A program made the translations under genes and the position numbers. A DNA stretch of 64,000 nt from Cellulophaga baltica (lineage in GTDB: Bacteria > Bacteroidota > Bacteroidia > Flavobacteriales > Flavobacteriaceae), in contig NZ_FNBD01000001.1 in assembly GCF_900102165.1 (NCBI RefSeq), positions 584,337 to 648,336 on the forward strand. Reading direction: 5' to 3'. The notes below the pieces were generated by a model. That model ran no database searches, was not told the origin of the DNA, and was given only the letters and a program-made list of their open reading frames with translations. Shown piece by piece: positions 26,998 to 35,859 of the stretch. The stretch's first letter is position 1; every line of letters begins with the position of its first letter.

Positions 26998-28050
26998 TTA
27001 AATTCCTAAAATTTTCTTTAATACCTCGTTGTCAATTTTTGAACCCGCAAAATCATCAAATGTTTTTTCTGTTGCCTCAATAATATGGTCTTGAATAAAC
27101 TTAGCACCTTCTCTTGCGCCTTGTTCTGGACTTTTAATACAACACTCCCATTCCATAACCGCCCAAACATCACAACCATATTGTGTTAGCTTAGAAAAGA
27201 TTGTTTTAAAATCTATTTGACCATCACCTAAAGACCTATAACGCCCTGCTCTATCTCCCCAATCATTGTAACCACCAAAAGCTCCTTTTTTCCCTGTTGG
27301 ATTAAACTCAGAATCTTTAACATGGAATGATTTAATAAACTCATGGTAATGATCTATATAGGCAATATAATCTAGCTGTTGCAAAACAAAATGACTAGGA
27401 TCATAAAGAATGTTTACACGCTTATGATTGTTTGTAGCCTTTAAAAAACGCTCAAACGTATCGCCATCATGCAAATCTTCTCCTGGATGAATTTCATAAC
27501 ATACATCTACCCCTTGTTCATCAAAATGATTTAAAATAGGCATCCAACGTTTTGCTAATTCTTCAAAGCCCATTTCTACTAAACCAGCTGGTCGCTGTGG
27601 CCACGGGTGCATGGTGTGCCAAAGTAAAGCTCCGGAAAAAGTAGCGTGGGTATTTATCCCTAAACGTCTACTAGCTGTGGCTGCTTTTTTTACCGTTTCT
27701 ACCGCCCAGGCTGTACGCGCTTTAGGATTGTTTTTAACCTTATCTGGCGCAAAATTATCAAACATTATATCGTAAGCAGGGTTTACAGCTACTAACTGCC
27801 CTTGTAAGTGTGTTGAAAGTTCCGTAATCTCTAATCCGTAAGAGTTAATCTTGCCTTTAAGTTCATCACAATAGGTTTGGCTTTCTGCCGCTTTATCTAA
27901 GTCTATTAAGAAATCTACCCAAGTTGGAATTTGAATTCCTTTATAGCCTAAATCTGCCGCCCATTTACACATTCCATCAAGAGAATTAAACGGTGCTTTA
28001 CTATCTACAAATTGTGCTAAAAAAACTGCTGGTCCTTTTATTGTTTTCAT
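26998..28050 (-). CDS. Sugar phosphate isomerase/epimerase (xylose-isomerase-like TIM barrel)
   Basis: A 350-aa cytoplasmic AP-endonuclease-2-like TIM barrel. Segments such as DLGYKGIQIPTWVD, FDEQGVDVCYEIHPGEDLHD, VNILYDPSHFVLQQLDYI, KSFHVKDSEF and AVMEWECC carry the Glu/Asp/His metal ligands of the family. The ATG at 28050 is preferred to the GTG at 28053. Heads a cluster with two DUF1080 proteins and is divergent from a GMC dehydrogenase gene. This combination suggests isomerisation or epimerisation of a keto-sugar; the exact reaction is not known. Confidence 0.87.
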   Translation of the reverse strand: MKTIKGPAVFLAQFVDSKAPFNSLDGMCKWAADLGYKGIQIPTWVDFLIDLDKAAESQTYCDELKGKINSYGLEITELSTHLQGQLVAVNPAYDIMFDNFAPDKVKNNPKARTAWAVETVKKAATASRRLGINTHATFSGALLWHTMHPWPQRPAGLVEMGFEELAKRWMPILNHFDEQGVDVCYEIHPGEDLHDGDTFERFLKATNNHKRVNILYDPSHFVLQQLDYIAYIDHYHEFIKSFHVKDSEFNPTGKKGAFGGYNDWGDRAGRYRSLGDGQIDFKTIFSKLTQYGCDVWAVMEWECCIKSPEQGAREGAKFIQDHIIEATEKTFDDFAGSKIDNEVLKKILGI

Positions 28051-28212
28051 CACTATTTTATTAATTATTTAAAAAATTACTGTTTGAATGATTTGATTAC
28101 TAAAAATTTAAGAATTAATCTCTTATATTTAATGTTTGATATGCTACTACCATTTCAAATTGACAATGACTAAATATACTAATTACAATAGAATAATAAC
28201 ACATATACAGCA

Positions 28213-29916
28213 ATGAATCAGCATGAGAAATACGACGCAATCGTTGTAGGAACAGGAATTACCGGAGGATGGGCTGCAAAAGAGCTTTGTGAGAACGGAT
28301 TAAAAACATTAGTTCTAGAAAGAGGACCAATGGTAGCGCACATTAAAGATTATAAAACCATGAATGATGATAATTGGGATTATGATTTAAAAGGCGAACT
28401 CTCCAAAGAAGACAAGAAAAAATACCATATTCAGAAAAGGATTGGCTGGGCGCCCACCGAAGATTCAAAACATTTTTTTGTAAACGATTTAGAGCACCCT
28501 TACGAGGAAACCAAACGTTTTGATTGGATTAGAGGGTACCATGTAGGTGGTAGATCATTGACCTGGGGAAGACAGTCTTACCGTTGGAGCGATTTAGATT
28601 TTGAAGCAAACAAAAAAGATGGCCATGGTGTTGATTGGCCTGTGCGTTATAAAGACATTTCTCCTTGGTATGATAAAGTCGAAGAATACATTGGTGTAAG
28701 CGGACAAAAATTGGGGCTCAAACAATTACCTGATGGAAAATTTCAACCTCCGATGGATTTGAATTGTGTAGAAGAAGACCTTCAAAAATCCATGACTGAA
28801 AAATTTGATGACGGACGTTTATTAACCATTGGACGTGTGGCTCATATTACAGATAAAGAAAAACCTATTGAAGGCAGACAACCCTGTCAATATAGAAATA
28901 GATGTTGGAGAGGTTGCCCTTTTGGAGGATACTTCAGCAGTAACTCTTCTACCTTACCCGCAGCAGAACGCACCGGAAACATGACCCTAAGACCTAATTC
29001 TATTGCGTACGAGGTTATTTATGACGACACTACGAAGAAAGCTACCGGGGTAAAAATCATAGATGCAGAAACCAATGAAAAAATAACATTTAATGCTGAT
29101 GTGATTTTCTTATGCGCTTCTTCAATGGCTTCCGTTGGCATCTTACTGCAATCAAAATCTGAACGATTCCCGAACGGATTAGGGAATGATTCTGATGCTT
29201 TAGGAAGAGGAATCATGGATCACCATTATCAACTTGGTGCCAATGCAAAAGTAGAGGGCTATTTAGATAAATATTATAAAGGCCGAAGACCTAATGGGTT
29301 TTACATTCCGAGATTTGTAAACTTAGATGAATCATCTGAAAAGAAAGATTATTTAAGAGGCTTTGGATATCAGGGTGGCGCAAGCCGTGGCAGCTGGACA
29401 GACTCTGTTGCAGAGATGGGATACGGTGCCGCTTTAAAAGAAAATATTTTAAAACCTGGACAATGGCAAATTGGTGCCACAGGTTTTGGAGAGTTTTTAC
29501 CTTATGACGAAAATCGTGTTACGCTTAGTCTGAGCAAAAAAGATAAGTGGGGCTTACCGCAATTAAATTTTGATGTTGAATTCAAAGAAAACGAGTACAA
29601 CATGCGTGAAGATATTAAAAAGCAGATTGCTGCTATATTAACCGAGGCTGGTTTCAAGGATGTAAATGTATATGACAAGGAAACAGGACCAGGATTAGGC
29701 ATCCACGAAATGGGAGGCGCCAGAATGGGACACGATGCTAAAACATCTATTGTAAATAAATACAATCAAGTGCACGACGTACCTAATGTATATGTTACGG
29801 ATGGTGCTTTTATGTCATCTTCTAGCTGCGTAAATCCATCATTAACTTATATGGCTTTTACAGCAAGAGCTGCAAACCATGCTGCAGAACAATTCAAATT
29901 AGGTAAATTTGCATAA
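28213..29916 (+). CDS. GMC-family FAD-dependent sugar dehydrogenase, copy 1
   Basis: A 567-aa flavoprotein. The N-terminal FAD motif is YDAIVVGTGITGGWAAKELC, followed by the GMC loop GYHVGGRSLTWGRQSYRW and, near the C-terminus, the catalytic His/Asn region GIHEMGGARMG with NPSLTYMAFTARAANHAAEQ. A cysteine cluster CQYRNRCWRGCPFGG around residue 240 resembles the iron-sulfur-binding region of bacterial FAD-dependent glucose and glucoside 3-dehydrogenases. There is no signal peptide, and no small (Tat-carrying) subunit gene adjoins it, unlike copy 2 at 34147. Likely oxidises a sugar hydroxyl, perhaps at C3. The downstream neighbour is an ASCH protein. Confidence 0.9.
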   Translation: MNQHEKYDAIVVGTGITGGWAAKELCENGLKTLVLERGPMVAHIKDYKTMNDDNWDYDLKGELSKEDKKKYHIQKRIGWAPTEDSKHFFVNDLEHPYEETKRFDWIRGYHVGGRSLTWGRQSYRWSDLDFEANKKDGHGVDWPVRYKDISPWYDKVEEYIGVSGQKLGLKQLPDGKFQPPMDLNCVEEDLQKSMTEKFDDGRLLTIGRVAHITDKEKPIEGRQPCQYRNRCWRGCPFGGYFSSNSSTLPAAERTGNMTLRPNSIAYEVIYDDTTKKATGVKIIDAETNEKITFNADVIFLCASSMASVGILLQSKSERFPNGLGNDSDALGRGIMDHHYQLGANAKVEGYLDKYYKGRRPNGFYIPRFVNLDESSEKKDYLRGFGYQGGASRGSWTDSVAEMGYGAALKENILKPGQWQIGATGFGEFLPYDENRVTLSLSKKDKWGLPQLNFDVEFKENEYNMREDIKKQIAAILTEAGFKDVNVYDKETGPGLGIHEMGGARMGHDAKTSIVNKYNQVHDVPNVYVTDGAFMSSSSCVNPSLTYMAFTARAANHAAEQFKLGKFA

Positions 29917-29933
29917 GTAATAGACAAGAATTT

Positions 29934-30395
29934 ATGGACAATGCTTCAGCCCGAAATATGTGGGGCGATTATTTAGATAAACATTTAGAAGATGCTTTTG
30001 TTACCGCACCAAAGACCATTCACTTTTGCGATAATGAAAAAGATGCTAACGAATGTGTAGAATTAGTTTTAAAAAACACGAAAAAAGCTACCTCCCCTTC
30101 ACTCTTAGGGTTGCAATTACGAAATGAAACGCTGCCTAAAATAGGTGATTTCCTAGTAATTACAGATTGGGATGGTAACGCTAAATGCATTGTAAAAACT
30201 ACCGCCGTAAAACTAAAGCCATTCTTCAGTATAAATGAAGCGTATGCCCGTTTAGAAGGTGAAGGTGACAAGAGCTTAGCACATTGGAAAAAAAGCCATT
30301 GGGATTATTATACGCGAGAACTAGCACCTTTTAAAAGAGAACCTCGAGACAGTATGATTGTCGTATGTCAAGAATTTGAAAAAGTATACGAATAA
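29934..30395 (+). CDS. ASCH domain protein
   Basis: A 153-aa soluble protein beginning NARNMWGDYLDKHL-like (ASARNMWGDYLDKHLED). It has the ASCH pattern: ATSPSLLGLQLRNETLPKIG, FLVITDWDGNAKCIVKTT, then the SINEAYARLEGEGDKSLAHW helix and a final SMIVVCQEFEKVYE strand. ASCH domains have a PUA-like fold and are thought to bind RNA or nucleotides; some have been shown to be amidohydrolases of N4-acetylcytidine. It starts 17 bases after the GMC gene, so it is cotranscribed, but a functional link is not obvious. Confidence 0.8.
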   Translation: MDNASARNMWGDYLDKHLEDAFVTAPKTIHFCDNEKDANECVELVLKNTKKATSPSLLGLQLRNETLPKIGDFLVITDWDGNAKCIVKTTAVKLKPFFSINEAYARLEGEGDKSLAHWKKSHWDYYTRELAPFKREPRDSMIVVCQEFEKVYE

Positions 30396-30421
30396 AAAAA
30401 GCCGCATGTTGCGGCTTTTTA
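30396..30421. terminator. Bidirectional terminator
   Basis: GCCGCA (30401-30406) pairs with TGCGGC (30410-30415) around TGT, with A7 before and T5 after. It separates the convergent ASCH and Gfo/Idh/MocA genes. Confidence 0.85.
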
Positions 30422-30437
30422 TTTTATAATATATTTC

Positions 30438-31574
30438 TTAATCTAACACCACCCATGTATTCCCATCTTTATGAGAAGCCACAGTGCTTTCTATGAAGTT
30501 TAACCCTCTTACACCATCCATCATGGTAGGAAATTCACCATCGTTATATTCTTGCCCTCTAATAGCTTTTGCCACTCCTAAGTAGATATTAGCCATAGAA
30601 TCAAAAATACCTTCTGGGTGTCCTGGAGGCAATTTTGTACCGTTTAAGGAAAGTTTAGAATTATACGCATGACCTGGTTTATAGACCTGTAGCGGCTTAT
30701 CATCACTCATAACATATAAGTAGTTAGGATTTTCTTGTTCCCATCTAAATCCGCCTTTATCGCCATAAATAGCAATTGCTAATCCGTTTTCTTCTCCTGT
30801 TGCAATTTGACTTGAACGAAGCACTCCCTTTGCATTTCCATCAAAACGAACCAATACCGTACCATCTATATCCATTTGATTGTCTTCATACAAGTAATTT
30901 AAATCGGCTAGGATAGATTTTACTTGCATTCCTGTGGTATATTCAATCATATTAAAAGCATGCACTCCTATATCTCCCATGCAACAGCTAATTCCTGCTT
31001 TCTCAGGATCTAATCGCCATGTAGAAGATCTTTTTTCCTTGTCGTGAATTACCGGATTTAACCAACCTTGGTAATAACGCACATCTACTTTCTGGATCTT
31101 ACCCAAAGCACCTTGCTTAATCATTTCACGCATTTGACGCACCATTGGATACCCGGTATATGTATGTGTTACTGCGAAAATTGTTCCTGCTTTTTCTAAG
31201 GTAGCTTGTAAAATTTTAGCTTCTTCATACGTGGTTGTCATTGGCTTTTCGCAAATAGCACTAAATCCGTTTTCCAACAATTTCTTCGCCATTGGAAAAT
31301 GTAAAAAATTTGGCGTAAGCACAGAACATACTTGAATACGTTCTGATTCCGGAAGCTTTAGCTCTTCTTCCACCAAGGTATCAAAATCTTTATAAATACG
31401 ATTTGTTGGTATATCTATTTCCTCTGCAAATGCAACACTATCTTCTAAATTTGGATTGAAAACCGCACCTACAATTTCGTAATTATCATTAATCTGTGAC
31501 GCAACTCTATGTAATATTCCAATAAGAGAGTCGCCACCTCCGCCTAAAATTCCTAATCTAATTTTCTTTGCCAT
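30438..31574 (-). CDS. Gfo/Idh/MocA family oxidoreductase
   Basis: A 378-aa cytoplasmic NAD(P)-dependent oxidoreductase. The N-terminal Rossmann fold begins KIRLGILGGGGDSLIGILHR, and the family's catalytic CEKPMTTTYEEAK (EKP motif) lies near residue 110. The C-terminal domain contains ADLNYLYEDNQMDIDGTVLV. No signal peptide, unlike the Tat-exported relative at 51949. It follows the MFS transporter by 36 bases, suggesting that it acts on the imported keto-sugar. Substrate unknown. Confidence 0.9.
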   Translation of the reverse strand: MAKKIRLGILGGGGDSLIGILHRVASQINDNYEIVGAVFNPNLEDSVAFAEEIDIPTNRIYKDFDTLVEEELKLPESERIQVCSVLTPNFLHFPMAKKLLENGFSAICEKPMTTTYEEAKILQATLEKAGTIFAVTHTYTGYPMVRQMREMIKQGALGKIQKVDVRYYQGWLNPVIHDKEKRSSTWRLDPEKAGISCCMGDIGVHAFNMIEYTTGMQVKSILADLNYLYEDNQMDIDGTVLVRFDGNAKGVLRSSQIATGEENGLAIAIYGDKGGFRWEQENPNYLYVMSDDKPLQVYKPGHAYNSKLSLNGTKLPPGHPEGIFDSMANIYLGVAKAIRGQEYNDGEFPTMMDGVRGLNFIESTVASHKDGNTWVVLD

Positions 31575-31610
31575 TTTTGTGTTTTAATCTTTTCTACTAA
31601 ATAATTCTAA

Positions 31611-32837
31611 TTAATGTGCCGCTGCTTGGTTTACTCTTTTTTCTTCTATTTTTTTACGAATTACAAATAGAATTCCGAATAAAACTATCAAGGCTACTGG
31701 AAAGTATACCATAAACCCTAACACTGCTTTTCCTGCAGCAACTTCTGCCACTTTTCCTACCAAACCAGAAGCAATTGCACTTTCTTTTTCCGCATCTAAT
31801 CTTGAACCAATGATTGGATTCCAAATAGAGGTTGCAAACATTCCTGCACCCCCTACCAATGACATTCCTAAAGCTCCTGTTTTAGGCGTATATTCTGATA
31901 TAAAACCTATCATTGTTGGCCAGAAATAACAAACACCTAAGGCAAATAAAGCTGCCGCCACATAAATCATAGAACCGTCTGCGACACTCATAAAATAAAT
32001 TGCCGTAGCCGTAATTATGGCAGACATTAGCAAAACGCCAATAGGATTAAGCCTATGAATAATTGGCCCTGCAAAAAACCTTCCTAAAGCCATAATCCCT
32101 GTAACTAGAGCTAATACTAACATTGGACTTGCTCCTGAGCTACCTAAAATTGTTTCTATCCATTGTTGTGGTATAAATTCTGAAGTTGCCGTAAGGGTCA
32201 TACACACCATCATGAATAAAAATAATGGGTTTGCAAGCGCCTTTATATTAGATGATGTATTTGATTCAATATTCTCACTCTGAGGAAATTTCTGGGTAAA
32301 TATCAAGAAACCATAGATAGCGGTTGGTATTAACATGGTTGCAATTTGTAACTGCCAATTTAAACCCCCGTCTGTCATGAATTTAGAAACTAAAGATCCT
32401 ATTACTAACCCTCCAGGAAACCAAACATGAAATTTATTCAACATAGCTGTTCTATTGTTGGTATACATATCTGCAATCATAGGGTTACATGCTGCTTCTA
32501 CAGAACCATTTGCAAAGCCAATAAAGAAGGTAGAGATAATCAACGTCCAGAAACCACCAGCAAATATGGTAAGTACCAATCCTAGTAAGTGACAAACAAA
32601 AGCCACAATTAATAATTTTTTAGCCCCTAAAGAATTAAACAAAAGTCCTCCAAGCAACATTGCCAACGGAAACCCTAGGAATGCCATACTATTAATCCAA
32701 CCCAACTCTTGATTGGTAATTCCAAAATCTTCTCCTAACTGCGTTAAAATACCTGCTCTAATTGCAAAAGTCATAGACGTTACAATTAATGCCATACAGG
32801 CCGCTAAGAAAACTTTACTCTTATTTATTTGTTCCAT
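31611..32837 (-). CDS. MFS transporter (sugar/nucleoside type)
   Basis: A 408-aa permease with twelve predicted membrane helices. Features include FLGFPLAMLLGGLLFNSLGA (typical loop 2-3 region), FFIGFANGSVEAACNPMIAD and MALGRFFAGPIIHRLNP. It lacks a signal sequence and ends with a charged cytoplasmic tail. First gene of a two-gene unit with the Gfo/Idh/MocA oxidoreductase. Given its neighbours it probably imports a (keto-)sugar released in the periplasm; this is inference. Confidence 0.88.
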   Translation of the reverse strand: MEQINKSKVFLAACMALIVTSMTFAIRAGILTQLGEDFGITNQELGWINSMAFLGFPLAMLLGGLLFNSLGAKKLLIVAFVCHLLGLVLTIFAGGFWTLIISTFFIGFANGSVEAACNPMIADMYTNNRTAMLNKFHVWFPGGLVIGSLVSKFMTDGGLNWQLQIATMLIPTAIYGFLIFTQKFPQSENIESNTSSNIKALANPLFLFMMVCMTLTATSEFIPQQWIETILGSSGASPMLVLALVTGIMALGRFFAGPIIHRLNPIGVLLMSAIITATAIYFMSVADGSMIYVAAALFALGVCYFWPTMIGFISEYTPKTGALGMSLVGGAGMFATSIWNPIIGSRLDAEKESAIASGLVGKVAEVAAGKAVLGFMVYFPVALIVLFGILFVIRKKIEEKRVNQAAAH

Positions 32838-33015
32838 GTTGATAATATATAAATTGGTTGTTTGTTCTATTGTTCTCCTTTTTGAGTTTCTGCTTTCAAT
32901 TCTTCTATCAAAATTTTCTGCCTAAGTAATTATATCGAAGGTAGTTCTTTGGTTTTGATAATGAATCTCTTCTAGCCCATCTAATTCATCTATCTAAATA
33001 CATAGATCATTAGTA

Positions 33016-34011
33016 TTATAACTCTTTAGCCACCTTAAGCAGCAAATCTCTAGTCGCTATAATCCCTTCTTCTTCCGTCAATACATCTCCTTCATATTCT
33101 ACGCCAACAAAACCTTCATAACCTGCCTCTTTTACAATTTTCATCATTTTATAAAAATCGATTTTAGTTTCATTTCCTTCCGCATCAAAATTGTAGGACT
33201 TTGCACTTACACCTTTCGCATAAGGCATTAATTCCTTCACACCTTTATACATATCATACTCATCTGCACATTCACCGTTATAGATAGAACCATCTTTTCT
33301 TTTCATACAGAAGTTTCCAAAATCTGGAAGCGTACCACAATTTGGCATAGCAACAGTACTCATTACCGCAGCCAAATCTGACGCATTTGAAGAATACCCT
33401 CCATGATTTTCTACCAGTACATTTACATTTTTATCCTTCGCATAAGTTGCTAATTGGGTTAAGCCATCTACAGCACTTTCCAACCATTTTTCTTTAGTAG
33501 TTCCGCCAGCTAAATTTACACGGATAGAGTGGCATCCCATGGCCGCCGCAGCATCTACCCATTTGTAATGGTTTTCTACCGCCGCTTTACGTTCTTCGGC
33601 ATCCTCCGTAGCAAGATTACCTTGACCATCAATCATGATAAGAAGATTTGTCATTCCATGTTTCTTACTTTCTGTATTACATTTTTCAACGAAAGCCGCC
33701 ATTGCCTCTTCAGAAAAATTTTCTTTTTCTAATTCCTCATAATACAAACCGCTCACATATTCCAATCCAGAAAAACCTAAAGCTTTGGCTTTTTCTGCAA
33801 AAGTGTAAGGGCTTACCTTATCATCAAAAACCATTTTATGCATGGACCATTGTGCTATTGATAATTTAAAAAATGGAGTAACTACAACCTCTTCTTCTAT
33901 TTCCGGAATTACCTCCTCTTTTTTCTTTTCTTCTTTACACGATAAAAAGAATAAAAAAAGTGAAAAATAAATGAAAAGTAAACTGCGCTTATTAAAAATT
34001 AAATCTTTCAT
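33016..34011 (-). CDS. Secreted/lipoprotein sugar isomerase-epimerase-like TIM barrel protein
   Basis: A 331-aa xylose-isomerase-like TIM barrel with an N-terminal lipoprotein signal (LLFIYFSLFLFFLSCKEEKK; lipobox FLSC). Typical segments are SIAQWSMHKMVFDD, ALGFSGLEYVSGLYYEEL, CHSIRVNLAGG, VNVLVENHGGYSSNASDLA, GTLPDFGNFC and GYEGFVGVEYEGD, carrying the family's metal-binding acids and histidine. The ATG at 34011 is preferred to 34029. An extracytoplasmic isomerase is consistent with sugar processing in the periplasm. Divergent from the GMC dehydrogenase at 34147, with a shared 135-base promoter region. Confidence 0.87.
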   Translation of the reverse strand: MKDLIFNKRSLLFIYFSLFLFFLSCKEEKKKEEVIPEIEEEVVVTPFFKLSIAQWSMHKMVFDDKVSPYTFAEKAKALGFSGLEYVSGLYYEELEKENFSEEAMAAFVEKCNTESKKHGMTNLLIMIDGQGNLATEDAEERKAAVENHYKWVDAAAAMGCHSIRVNLAGGTTKEKWLESAVDGLTQLATYAKDKNVNVLVENHGGYSSNASDLAAVMSTVAMPNCGTLPDFGNFCMKRKDGSIYNGECADEYDMYKGVKELMPYAKGVSAKSYNFDAEGNETKIDFYKMMKIVKEAGYEGFVGVEYEGDVLTEEEGIIATRDLLLKVAKEL

Positions 34012-34146
34012 ATTGTATAAAATAATCATTTGTTAAATTATCAGCCCACTACAACGTTATAGTGAGATATCCTTGTATTCTAAGCGTTTAAATGTAAAAA
34101 ATTTATTTTATATTTAATAAATTTACGAAATAAACAATTTTACTGC

Positions 34147-35859
34147 ATGAGCAAATTTTTTTACAACGAAGAACAAGAGTCGTATGACGCGATTGTTGTT
34201 GGTACTGGTATAAGTGGTGGATGGGCTGCTAAAGAACTATGCGAAAACGGTCTTAAAACTTTAGTTTTAGAGCGTGGAAAAATGGTCACACATATTAAAG
34301 ATTACCCAACAGCAAATATGGATGATTGGGATTTTCCAAATAATGGAGAATTACCTAAAGAAGAGCGAGATAAACAACTTAAACAAGCTAGAACAGGGTA
34401 TACTGTTAAAGCACCGCACAACTTCTGGTTTGTAAATGATTTAGAACACCCATATAGCGAAACAAAACGATTTGACTGGATGCGTGGTTATCACGTAGGA
34501 GGTAGATCTATTATGTGGGGTCGTCATAGCTACCGCTGGAGTGATATTGATTTTGAAGCTAATAAAAAAGATGGTATTGCAGTAGACTGGCCTGTTCGTT
34601 ATAAAGATATTGCTCCTTGGTACGATAAAATAGAATCTTATATAGGCGTAAGTGGTGAAAATTTAGGATTAGAACAATTACCTGATGGTCAATTTGGCCC
34701 TATGATGGAATTGAATTGTGTAGAACAAACCTTTAGAGAGAAGGTGGCAGAAAACTTTGACGGTAGAGTTGTTACCGCTGGTCGTGTTGCACATATTACA
34801 GGCGATAAGAAATTTGATGGCAGAAGTAAATGTCAATTTAGAAACCGTTGTATTAGAGGGTGTCCTTTTGGCGCTTATTTTAGCTCAAATTCTTCTACAC
34901 TACCTGCTGCAGAGAATACTGGAAACTTAACCTTACGTCCAGATTCTATTGTTTCTGAAGTTATTTATGATGATGCCACCAAAAAAGCAATCGGAGTTAA
35001 AGTTATTGACCGTTTAACAAAAGAAGAACTTGTTTTTAAGGCAAAAGTTATTTTCTTATGCGCTTCATCAATGGCTTCTACCCAAATTTTGCTACAATCA
35101 AAATCAGAACGTTTCCCTAATGGACTAGGAAATGATTCTGACCAATTGGGAAGAAACATCATGGACCACCATTTAGGTGTTGGTGCTAACGGTAAGTTTG
35201 ATGGTTTTGAAGACAAGTACTATAAAGGCCGTAAACCAAACGGTGTTTACATACCACGTTTTAGAAACATTGGGGGCGATACCGACAGAAAAGACTATAT
35301 TAGAGGCTTTGGTTATCAAGGTGGCGCAAGCAGAGGAAACTGGGAAGAATCTATTGCTGAAGTATCTTTTGGTAAAGACTTAAAAGAAACTATTTTGAAG
35401 CCTGGCGGATGGAATATGGGAATTATGGGCTTTGGAGAAGTTTTACCTTACGAGGATAACAGAATGACTCTTGACTATGATAATTTAGATAGTTGGGGCT
35501 TACCTACTGTTGTCTTTGATGCCGAATTCAAAGAGAACGAATGGAAAATGCGTGAAGACATTAAACAACAAGCAGTAGAAATGCTTGAAAAAGCTGGACT
35601 ACGAGATGTTAAGGCTTATGACAGGCCTGGTGCTCTTGGATTAGGAATACATGAAATGGGAACTGCTCGTATGGGTAGAGACCCTAAAACATCTGTACTA
35701 AACGGAAACAATCAAGTACATGCAGTACCTAACGTTTATGTTACCGATGGTGCTTTCATGACATCAGCTAGTTGTGTAAACCCATCATTAACCTATATGG
35801 CATTTACTGCAAGAGCTGCAAACCATGCCGCAGAACAACTAAAAAAAGGAAACTTATAA
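34147..35859 (+). CDS. GMC-family FAD-dependent sugar dehydrogenase, copy 2
   Basis: A 570-aa paralogue of the protein at 28213, with near-identical blocks: YDAIVVGTGISGGWAAKELC, CQFRNRCIRGCPFGAYFSSN, GIHEMGTARMGRDP and CVNPSLTYMAFTARAANHAA. The three-cysteine cluster again suggests an iron-sulfur centre. It has no signal peptide of its own, but the next gene overlaps it (TAATG) and encodes a gluconate-2-dehydrogenase subunit-3-like protein with a twin-arginine-type leader. In related complexes this small subunit carries the catalytic subunit through the Tat system. Likely a periplasmic glycoside (3-)dehydrogenase passing electrons to the respiratory chain. Confidence 0.92.
   Translation: MSKFFYNEEQESYDAIVVGTGISGGWAAKELCENGLKTLVLERGKMVTHIKDYPTANMDDWDFPNNGELPKEERDKQLKQARTGYTVKAPHNFWFVNDLEHPYSETKRFDWMRGYHVGGRSIMWGRHSYRWSDIDFEANKKDGIAVDWPVRYKDIAPWYDKIESYIGVSGENLGLEQLPDGQFGPMMELNCVEQTFREKVAENFDGRVVTAGRVAHITGDKKFDGRSKCQFRNRCIRGCPFGAYFSSNSSTLPAAENTGNLTLRPDSIVSEVIYDDATKKAIGVKVIDRLTKEELVFKAKVIFLCASSMASTQILLQSKSERFPNGLGNDSDQLGRNIMDHHLGVGANGKFDGFEDKYYKGRKPNGVYIPRFRNIGGDTDRKDYIRGFGYQGGASRGNWEESIAEVSFGKDLKETILKPGGWNMGIMGFGEVLPYEDNRMTLDYDNLDSWGLPTVVFDAEFKENEWKMREDIKQQAVEMLEKAGLRDVKAYDRPGALGLGIHEMGTARMGRDPKTSVLNGNNQVHAVPNVYVTDGAFMTSASCVNPSLTYMAFTARAANHAAEQLKKGNL

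Noticed and set aside
35772..35858. Longer reading of the subunit-3 gene from 35772
   Set aside because: It lies inside the GMC coding region, and the twin-arginine leader begins at 35859 with a TAATG overlap.
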